Origin: Actinobacteria bacterium OK074
GTDB lineage: Bacteria; Actinomycetota; Actinomycetes; Streptomycetales; Streptomycetaceae
NCBI GenBank assembly: GCA_001298575.1
Contig: LJCV01000279.1
Coordinates: forward strand, 1-49,618
Direction of reading: 5' to 3'
DNA: 49,618 nucleotides
Part shown: positions 43,644 to 49,618 of the stretch, piece after piece
Numbering within the stretch: position 1 is the first letter of the stretch
Layout of the letters: each line of letters starts with the position of its first letter
Notes under the pieces: model-generated
Seen by the model: the letters and a program-made list of their open reading frames with translations, nothing else
Databases searched by the model: none
What the model was told of the DNA's origin: nothing
Program-made: the position numbers and the translations under genes

Positions 43644-44281
43644 GCCCCGGACGGCAGGAGGATTACGAACAAGCGGGCTTGGGCGGCGAGTTGCGGCCAG
43701 GCAGCTCCCCGGCGCTGCTGCTGGTGGACCCGGCGAGGGCGTACGTGGACCCAACATGCCCTCTGTACGCGGGAGTTGGCATCGACGCGACGGTGGAGAC
43801 GATGAAGTCCCTCCTGTCGACGGCCCGTAGCGCGGAAATCCCGGTGGTCATAACCCGAGTACGCCTACGCCCCGACGGCACGGACGCGGGCCTCTTCGCC
43901 CGCAAGGTACCGGCGCTGCGGGTGTTCGCGGAGGGCAGCGTGTACGGCGACTTCATCGAGGGCCTGGCGCCGACGGCAACGGAGTTGACGGTGACGAAGC
44001 AGTACCCGAGCGCCTTCTTCGGCACATCACTGTCGTCGTACCTCACGGCCCTGGGGGTGGACACACTCCTCATCGGCGGCCTGACAACAAGCGGCTGCGT
44101 ACGCGCGACGGCACTGGACGCGATGCAACACGGGTTCGTACCGGTGGTGGTGGAGGAGGCGGTGGGGGATCGGGATGCGGGGGTGCATGCGGCGAATCTG
44201 TTCGATATCGGGCACAAGGTGGGGGAGGTTTGGGGGGTGGGGGGGGTTTCGGAGTACGTACGGGGGTTGGGGCGGGGCTGA
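43640..44281 (+). CDS. isochorismatase-fold amidohydrolase
   Basis: A 213-aa cysteine hydrolase from GTG 43640 (GTGA overlap with rutA). The catalytic triad is visible: Asp in ALLLVDPARAYVD, Lys in VTKQYPSAFFGT and Cys in GGLTTSGCVRATALDAM. The sequence is closer to N-carbamoylsarcosine amidase-type members than to canonical RutB. Coupling to a RutA homologue suggests it hydrolyses the ureido or carbamoyl product of ring opening. The exact substrate is not decided by sequence. Confidence 0.85.
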   Translation: MSPGRQEDYEQAGLGGELRPGSSPALLLVDPARAYVDPTCPLYAGVGIDATVETMKSLLSTARSAEIPVVITRVRLRPDGTDAGLFARKVPALRVFAEGSVYGDFIEGLAPTATELTVTKQYPSAFFGTSLSSYLTALGVDTLLIGGLTTSGCVRATALDAMQHGFVPVVVEEAVGDRDAGVHAANLFDIGHKVGEVWGVGGVSEYVRGLGRG

Positions 44282-44389
44282 GGGTCGATGGGGCGGGCCG
44301 GTCCTTGACTTCCCCGCTGCCACGACACCGTGCCCGGTGTCCGCCTCCGTCAGGACGGGACCTGGCCCCCAGATTCCGCACCGGACCCG

Positions 44390-44941
44390 TCACTCGGGAG
44401 GCACGAAAGCGTTCCCCCCAGGTGCCGACGAGCCGTTCCACCAGGCCCAAGGCGGCGGCACAGGAGTCCAGTTCGGACCCCGGTGTTCCAACCACCACCC
44501 CCCGATCACATGGAACTTCTCCTCGAAGCCGGGGTCCCAGGCGAGGAATCCAGTGGTGGGTGCCCGCAAACGCGTGCGGCGGCCGTTTGCCTCGTAGAGG
44601 ACGACCGTTCTCGCACCGAGGATGGACTCGATCTGGATGCCCTGGATGTCGGCCCAAGGGATGGTTCTGCGGCGGAAGTTGTGCACTACGGCCGCCGACG
44701 GGGTGAGGTTCACGCCGAAGTAGGAGGGGAGCAGGACGCCCAGGACCAGCATGGCCGCGCAGAACGTCGCCAGGGGTGGCAGTTCGGCGGTGGCTGGTCC
44801 GACGGTCCAGAACTGGAGGGCGAAGAGGATGTTGATGAAGAGCAGGGGGAGGACGGACAGGACTCGTTGGGTGGCGGTCACCCTGTAGCGCAGCAGCTCG
44901 GCCTGCGGCGAAGCCGGCGCCTTGTTCGGCGAACTCTCCAT
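44390..44941 (-). CDS. PH-domain-like membrane protein
   Basis: A 183-aa protein; ATG 44941 preceded by GGGGTGA. Two TM helices (LSVLPLLFINILFALQF and ATFCAAMLVLGVLLPSYFG) are followed by a bacterial PH-like segment (LTPSAAVVHNFRRRTIPWAD, IQGIQIESILGARTVVLYEA, NGRRTRLRAPTTGFL). A Trp/Pro-rich C-terminus follows. These are common small Streptomyces membrane proteins of unknown function. Confidence 0.85.
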   Translation of the reverse strand: MESSPNKAPASPQAELLRYRVTATQRVLSVLPLLFINILFALQFWTVGPATAELPPLATFCAAMLVLGVLLPSYFGVNLTPSAAVVHNFRRRTIPWADIQGIQIESILGARTVVLYEANGRRTRLRAPTTGFLAWDPGFEEKFHVIGGWWLEHRGPNWTPVPPPWAWWNGSSAPGGNAFVPPE

Positions 44942-45066
44942 CACTGTCACCCCGTTGCCTGGGTCCGCCCGCCCGCCACCGCGGCAGCGGTGATCGTCGA
45001 TGCAGCTTGGCTGTTCGGCGCACCCTTGTCCAGATCTGCCGCCCCCACGGCAGCCGCCCCCTCCCA

Positions 45067-45576
45067 TCAGGCATACGTCCAGCGCCAAGCGTTCGAGCTG
45101 TACGCGCACTTGATCGCCGCGCCGCTCGCCGTGGTCGTAACCGCCCCGTGGTCGCTGTTACGGCAGAACTGCCCGGCCGAGTAGCAGTTCCCCGAGCTGG
45201 AGACGATCGAGCACGTGCCGGTGGTGTCCTCGCCGGCGCCGCTGTCGCTACCGGTGTCACTGCCGCTGTCGGCCGCCTTCGCGGCGGCCGTTCTGGTGAC
45301 GGTGACCGTCGGGACGGGCTTCGCCTTGGCCTTGACCGTCTCGGTGACCGTCGGGCCCGGCTCCGGCGTGGCCGTCACGGTCGCGGTGATGGTCGTCGCG
45401 GGCTTGACCTTGGTCTCTACGGGCTGCTGCTGCCCGTCGTTCCCGGCCGTGCCGATGAACACGCCCGTGATGAACAGGGCCGAGCCGCCGACCCACACCA
45501 CCACCCGCTTGCGCAGCGGACGGGTGTCGGGCGGGCGTGGCGCCGGTGGCATGGGTGTGGCGTACGGGTTGGTCAT
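45067..45576 (-). CDS. single-TM exported protein with Cys-containing C-terminal domain
   Basis: A 169-aa protein from ATG 45576 behind GGGGGG. A Pro-rich cytoplasmic N-terminus is followed by one TM helix (VVVWVGGSALFITGVFIGTA). A Thr/Ala/Lys-rich extracellular linker follows, and then a compact end domain with four Cys (TCSIVSSSGNCYSAGQFC, KCAYSSNAWRW) likely forming disulfides. Family not named. It sits 125 bases upstream of the PH-like gene and could share its promoter. Confidence 0.8.
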   Translation of the reverse strand: MTNPYATPMPPAPRPPDTRPLRKRVVVWVGGSALFITGVFIGTAGNDGQQQPVETKVKPATTITATVTATPEPGPTVTETVKAKAKPVPTVTVTRTAAAKAADSGSDTGSDSGAGEDTTGTCSIVSSSGNCYSAGQFCRNSDHGAVTTTASGAAIKCAYSSNAWRWTYA

Positions 45577-45808
45577 CTCGTCCCCCCAAGACGTTCCAGG
45601 TGGAGCGACCGTAGAGGCCAACCAGGGTGATCCGTGGGGGATATGTGAGAGAGGTGGCCATTCTGTGACCATTGCCCGGTCGAGCGCTGTTGGCTCTGCG
45701 GGCGCTGTCGGCTCTGCCGGCTCCGCTCGTTCCGCTCTGTCGGCGGTCCCCCGTACGCCGTCGGCATCCCGCCCGCACCCCGACCAGCTATCCAGGCTAT
45801 CCGGCTAT

Positions 45809-47548
45809 CTAGTACTCCGTCGTCTGCCCCTCCAAGTACCCCTTCAGAAACGCGTACTTGGCCTCGCTGTCCGCCGCCGGCACCGCCCCGAACGCCGCCC
45901 CCAACTCCATCGACACCGGTCTCGACGTCCGCAACGCCGCCCAACTAGGCAGCGCAGAGCTACCGTTCGGATTCCCCGTAGCCGCGAAGTTCGCCACGTA
46001 CGACGACAAGCGGTCCGCCAGGACGTAGTCCTCGGCCGTCCACGGGCGGTCCGTGCCCGGCAGGCCGCCGAAGAGGTAGTACAGGTCCGAGCCGTGGTAC
46101 GCGCCTGCCGTGGCGGCGTCCTGCGACGGCATGATCGGGTTGCTGGTGTCCGAGCCCGGCGGGGCGTGTGTCCACCAGTAGTTGTAGATCGCGCTGCGGT
46201 TGCCCGCCGTGTTCCTGAACTGGGTGCCCCAGAGGAACGTCGAGACGCGTTCCTCGTCCCGTGCGTACGCGTTGTACTGGGCCGCCGCCTCCGCGTCCGT
46301 CGTCGCGGGGTAGAGGGACAGGAACTTCGCCGCGCCGTCGCCGAACTCCGTTTGCGCGTACGCCTCGTACGCCGCCACCGTCATCGTCAGCGTCGGCGAC
46401 GCCCCGTTCTCGTCCTTGCTGTTGCCGGTGAGGACCGGGACGTCCGTCTCCGCGCGCGAGGTCATCGCCGCCGTGTACGACATCGGCAGCACGTAACCGT
46501 CCAGGACGTTGCCGAAGTCCGTGCCCGCCGCGGGGGCGTCCGGTGCGGAGACCTTCGCGACGATCTCGTCCGCCGTCAGCGCCCGCAGGTCCGCCAGGCC
46601 GCTCGCCCCCATGTACCGCGCGAACGCGGTGCCGTTCGCCTCCGCCGTCGTCAACTCGTCGTAGCCGCCCGCCACATGGCCCAGCGCCGGGTCCTTGGTG
46701 TACTGCACGCCGCTGGACAGCAGGGCACGCTGGTACAGGCCCCTCGCCAGCTTCGAGATCATCAGGATGTTGACGAAGGACGAGCCGTGCGACCAGCCCG
46801 CCAGCGTCACCCGGTCCGGATCGCCGCCGAAGGCCGCGATGTTGCGCCGGATCCACTTCAGCGCCGCGACCGTGTCCTGCACACCCCAGTTGCCCGAGCC
46901 GCCGTGGCCGCTCTCCGCGCTCAACTCCGGGTGCGCCAGGTTGCCGAAGGCGCCCACGCGGTGGTTGAAGGTCACGACCACCGTGCCCTTCGACGCCAAC
47001 ACGGCGCCGTCGTACACCGGTTGGCCGGACCACATCGCGGTGTTGCGACCGCCGTAGATCCAGACGAACACCGGGTGCGACGCCCCTTGGGAGTTCGAAC
47101 TCGCCCTCGGTGTCCAGATGTTGAGGTTCAGGCAGTCCTCGCCCAGCGGGGGTACCTGGTCCGGGTTCAGGCCCGTCACCGGCTGCGGGCACGCCGGTCC
47201 CCACGTGTCCGCCGCGCGTACGCCCGACCACGACGGCGGCGGCTGCGGGGCGCGCCAGCGGTTCTCGCCGGCCGTGGACGCGGCGTACGGGATGCCCTTG
47301 TAGACCGTCACCCCCGCCACGGCCGCGGCGGCGCCCGTCACCAGGCCGGACTGGGTTCTTACTGGTACGGCAACCCCACCGCTCTTCGCCTTCGTCGTGG
47401 CCGACGCGGGGGCTGCCGCCGGCACAACTCCACTGCCCAGTACGGCAGTCACCGCGGCCGTACGGCCCAGAAAGCCACGGCGGCCGAGGCGTTCGGATTC
47501 CTGCGCGGTGAGGCGGCGGGAAGGAGGAGGGACATCTCGCGAACTCAC
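45809..47548 (-). CDS. Tat-exported type B carboxylesterase
   Basis: A 579-aa protein from GTG 47548 (GGGAGA upstream). A twin-arginine signal (GRRGFLGRTAAVTAVLGSG) is followed by a carboxylesterase/lipase fold: YKGIPYAAS, EDCLNLNIWTP and VFVWIYGGRNTAMWSG (oxyanion hole). The nucleophile elbow is LAGWSHGSSFVNILM, where Trp and His flank Ser instead of the usual GESAG. The charge-relay Asp/Glu and His (GSKDENG-like, AYHGSDLYYLFGG) are present. Substrate unknown. Upstream lies a beta-propeller gene on the same strand. Confidence 0.9.
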   Translation of the reverse strand: MSSRDVPPPSRRLTAQESERLGRRGFLGRTAAVTAVLGSGVVPAAAPASATTKAKSGGVAVPVRTQSGLVTGAAAAVAGVTVYKGIPYAASTAGENRWRAPQPPPSWSGVRAADTWGPACPQPVTGLNPDQVPPLGEDCLNLNIWTPRASSNSQGASHPVFVWIYGGRNTAMWSGQPVYDGAVLASKGTVVVTFNHRVGAFGNLAHPELSAESGHGGSGNWGVQDTVAALKWIRRNIAAFGGDPDRVTLAGWSHGSSFVNILMISKLARGLYQRALLSSGVQYTKDPALGHVAGGYDELTTAEANGTAFARYMGASGLADLRALTADEIVAKVSAPDAPAAGTDFGNVLDGYVLPMSYTAAMTSRAETDVPVLTGNSKDENGASPTLTMTVAAYEAYAQTEFGDGAAKFLSLYPATTDAEAAAQYNAYARDEERVSTFLWGTQFRNTAGNRSAIYNYWWTHAPPGSDTSNPIMPSQDAATAGAYHGSDLYYLFGGLPGTDRPWTAEDYVLADRLSSYVANFAATGNPNGSSALPSWAALRTSRPVSMELGAAFGAVPAADSEAKYAFLKGYLEGQTTEY

Positions 47549-47732
47549 GTGGTCTCCCGTGCGGGTGAGGGGTGGGGACGGACACGGCGGCGGATCGGTC
47601 GCCCCATGCTGTGCCCGGCCCCCGGGCGCAACAAGGACCACGCCCGTAACTCACAGTTCGCGACGGGGGAACTTAGCGTGCACCGCCCGCTGTTGACGCG
47701 CCCGCTGCCCCTCCGACCACCCGACCACCCGA

Positions 47733-48737
47733 CTAGATCGTCACCGTCACCACGTTGAACGTCGTCTCCGGCGTCTGTGTCGTCGTGAAGCGGGCGTTGA
47801 CGAGGTACAGGCGGTTGCCCCAACGGGCCGCCGTGGTGGGGATGTCGAAGAGCGGGTTCGTGAGCGTCGTGCGCAAAGTCGCCGCCGTCGCACCGGAGTT
47901 GAGGTCCCACACGCTGATCAGGTTCAGCCGGTTCTGTACGACGTACAGCGTGCGGCCGATGCGGAACAGGCCGTCGCCGTTGGCCACGTCGGCCTGGCCG
48001 GTCAGGGAAATCTCGGTGGCGTGGCCCGAGTCGAGGTCCACCCGGTAGAGCCTGCCGGGGCTGCTGCTGACGACGATCAGGGCGCGGCCGTCCGGAGTGC
48101 CGACGACACCGTTCGCGTTGTTCACGCCCGGCGTCTGGACCCAGTCGCCCGTCAGCGGCAGGGCGCGCACCTCACCGGTCCCGCCGCCCCCGCGCGGTAC
48201 GCCGTACAGCACCGCGTCGAGCGAGTCGGTGAACCAGGCGCGGTCGCCGAGGAGTACGACGTCGTTGATGAAGTGGCCGGTGGTGGACGTGAGTTGATGG
48301 GTCGTCAGCACCGAACCCGTACGCGCGTCCACCACCCGCGCCGCACCCGTGCTGCCCGCCGCAACGTACAGCAGCCCGTCCCGGTCCAGCTTCAGCCCGA
48401 CCGAGACGAGGCCGGTGGCGCCCTCCGATATGACCTCGCCCTCGCCGGTGCGCAGGTCGGCGCGGTAGATCGCGCCGTTGGCCCGGGAGCCCAGGTAGGC
48501 GTACGGGCTGTTGCCGATGGTGATGCCCTCGGGCAGGAAGCCGTTCGGGAGCGGGAAGTCCGACGGCCAAGTGGCGGCGGCACCACGCCGATCGGCGCCG
48601 GCGGCCGCACCGGTCGTCAGGGCGACGGCGGCGACCGCACCGGCGGCGCCGCCCAGGAGCGCGCGGCGGGACGGGGCGAGCGCCCGCGGGTGGTTGCCGT
48701 TCGAGGCGGCTGAAGTCGGGTTCGGGGTCCGGGTCAT
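47733..48737 (-). CDS. Tat-exported SMP-30/NHL-type beta-propeller protein
   Basis: A 334-aa protein from ATG 48737 behind GGAGG. A twin-arginine-type signal (SRRALLGGAAGAVAAVALTT) is followed by six or so blade-like repeats (LPNGFLPEGITIGNSPYAYL, GLLYVAAGSTGAARVVDART, ANGVVGTPDGRALIVVSSSP, VANGDGLFRIGRTLYVVQNR). It resembles exported SMP-30/gluconolactonase-like or superoxide-dismutase-annotated Streptomyces proteins. The metal-binding residues typical of gluconolactonase are not confidently assigned. Confidence 0.85.
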   Translation of the reverse strand: MTRTPNPTSAASNGNHPRALAPSRRALLGGAAGAVAAVALTTGAAAGADRRGAAATWPSDFPLPNGFLPEGITIGNSPYAYLGSRANGAIYRADLRTGEGEVISEGATGLVSVGLKLDRDGLLYVAAGSTGAARVVDARTGSVLTTHQLTSTTGHFINDVVLLGDRAWFTDSLDAVLYGVPRGGGGTGEVRALPLTGDWVQTPGVNNANGVVGTPDGRALIVVSSSPGRLYRVDLDSGHATEISLTGQADVANGDGLFRIGRTLYVVQNRLNLISVWDLNSGATAATLRTTLTNPLFDIPTTAARWGNRLYLVNARFTTTQTPETTFNVVTVTI

Positions 48738-48921
48738 GGTTCCTGGCCTCCGTGAGGACGCGACGAGTGGGGGGCTTGTGCGCTTCGCGAACCTTGGGCC
48801 CTCGGGTCCGAACACGGCGTCCCGTTCGGCCTTTTGGTGAAATCCTCCCCAAGGGGACCCCAAGACTCTGCAACCCCAACGGGCCGCCCTCCCCACGAGT
48901 TCCCCCTACCCTCCCATCCCC

Positions 48922-49540
48922 CTATCCCTCAATCACCACCGTCTTCGACACGGTCACCTGATCGATGTCCGTCGTCCGCACCGTCACGTTCATCGTCCAG
49001 GTGCCCGCGAGCGGCAGGTTGAGGGTGTCGGTGCCCCAATAGCCGCCCAGGTCCTGGAGGTTGGCGTTCAGGGGGCCGAGTTTGCGGGCGGTCTCCGTGA
49101 AGGTGAGGCGGAGTTCGGGAACCGTGGCGATTCCGCCGTCGGGCCCGAACACCACTGCCTGGATGGTGTTCTCACCCACCCGGGCCGGAGTCATGTCGAT
49201 CTGCACCTTGCCCTGCCCCCCACCCGCCCCGACGTCGAACGGCACCGAGACCGACGCCCCCGCCCGACTCCCGGTCGCCTGACTCGACTGCGCGGCGGCG
49301 GCCTCCGCGTCGGCACGCCCCGGCTGCGTCCCCGTAAGCAAGGTGGTAATCACCAACACCACGATCCCCACGGTGACTTCGGCCCCCACGGACAACCGCA
49401 GCCCCCGCCGGTACACCCGCGGATCCGACACTTTTTCATCGGCCCGTACACCCTCGGAGCCACCTTCCACCTCTACGCCACCGGAGGCACCCTCAACCGC
49501 ACCCCCAGCCACGCCCTCAGCCACACCACCCGCCGCACCC
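48922..49540 (-). CDS. CopD/CopC-type copper-resistance membrane protein, C-terminal part (truncated by window/artefact)
   Basis: About 200 residues remain. A last TM helix (LSVGAEVTVGIVVLVITTLL) is preceded by an Arg-rich loop and followed by an extracytoplasmic domain (VQIDMTPARVGENTIQAVVF, TVPELRLTFTETARKLGPLN, GGYWGTDTLNLPLAGTWTMN, TTDIDQVTVSKTVVIEG). This matches the end of large Streptomyces CopC-CopD fusion proteins involved in copper import or resistance. Upstream of about 49540 the frame becomes poly-Gly because the DNA is poly-C, so the rest of the gene is lost to artefact or the window edge. Confidence 0.8.
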
Positions 49541-49618
49541 CCCCCCCCCCCCCCCCCCCCCCTCCCCCGCACCCCCCCCCCCCCCCCCACAACAACCCCA
49601 ACCCCCCCCCCCCCCGCC
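49537..49618. repeat. poly-C low-complexity end of the window
   Basis: About 80 bases that are nearly all C, broken by a few T, G and A, at the extreme end of the sequence. Real coding sequence (CopD-type) fades into it. Poly-G reads from two-colour sequencing, placed at a contig end in reverse orientation, would give exactly this appearance. Confidence 0.85.

Noticed and set aside
45215..47758. About 850-codon open frame on the plus strand opposite the carboxylesterase
   Set aside because: Arg-rich low-complexity product; the minus strand carries a complete Tat signal and esterase motifs.

Overview
This is a GC-rich actinobacterial chromosome segment, almost certainly Streptomyces. The evidence is third-position G/C bias, many GTG starts, Tat-exported oxidoreductases, SARP, SpoIIE and Crp-type regulators, and a housekeeping block of dnaX, small SRP RNA (ffs) and tRNA-Ser. 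The last ~80 bases are almost pure C. This looks more like a contig end or sequencing artefact than biology.

Layout. 1-3190: 5' part of dnaX (minus), decayed phosphatase and transporter remnants, ffs (minus), tRNA-Ser(GGA). 3280-5402: copper pair (multicopper oxidase plus a small Met/His-rich protein) behind a perfect CsoR-like palindrome. 5502-6425: HNH endonuclease of the phosphorothioate-sensing McrA type. 6545-8035: a response-regulator/subtilase chimera and a frameshifted lipoprotein gene. 8240-10824: Tat-exported FAD oxidoreductase and a secreted pertussis-S1-like ADP-ribosyltransferase. 11180-13764: three decayed genes (esterase, AraC regulator, GMC oxidoreductase).

13931-22964 is the first accessory island: two convergent operons meeting at a terminator at 18731-18757. 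Each is headed by a Crp/Fnr regulator followed by a class III nucleotidyl-cyclase-like protein. The plus operon continues with a degenerate P-loop helical-repeat protein and an unknown protein. The minus operon continues with a small tag protein, an unknown protein, an HTH protein and a deoxyribosyltransferase/TIR-like protein. Most junctions overlap by 1-4 bases, implying translational coupling. A VapBC pair, an SDR-family protein, a UvrA-like ABC protein with a TetR regulator, and a membrane-anchored protein follow.

29232-34050 is the second island: a two-TM protein, a CAP12-type TIR protein, a two-TM ThsA-type macro protein, and a SARP-type transcription factor fused to a paralogous macro domain. 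TIR plus TM-macro is the composition of type II Thoeris; the SARP-macro fusion would be an added transcriptional output. In both islands, adjacent genes carry a related short Q/G-rich tag at the C-terminus of the upstream product and the N-terminus of the downstream one. This resembles the arrangement of bacterial amyloid signalling motifs. These two islands are the best candidates for an undescribed system.

34292-49540: two-component pair, DUF3500-like lipoprotein, HupE-type membrane protein, PAS/GAF/SpoIIE phosphatase, RutA-type monooxygenase with an isochorismatase-fold hydrolase, PH-like membrane protein, TM-anchored Cys-rich protein, Tat carboxylesterase, Tat beta-propeller protein, and the C-terminus of a CopD-type copper protein running into the poly-C end.
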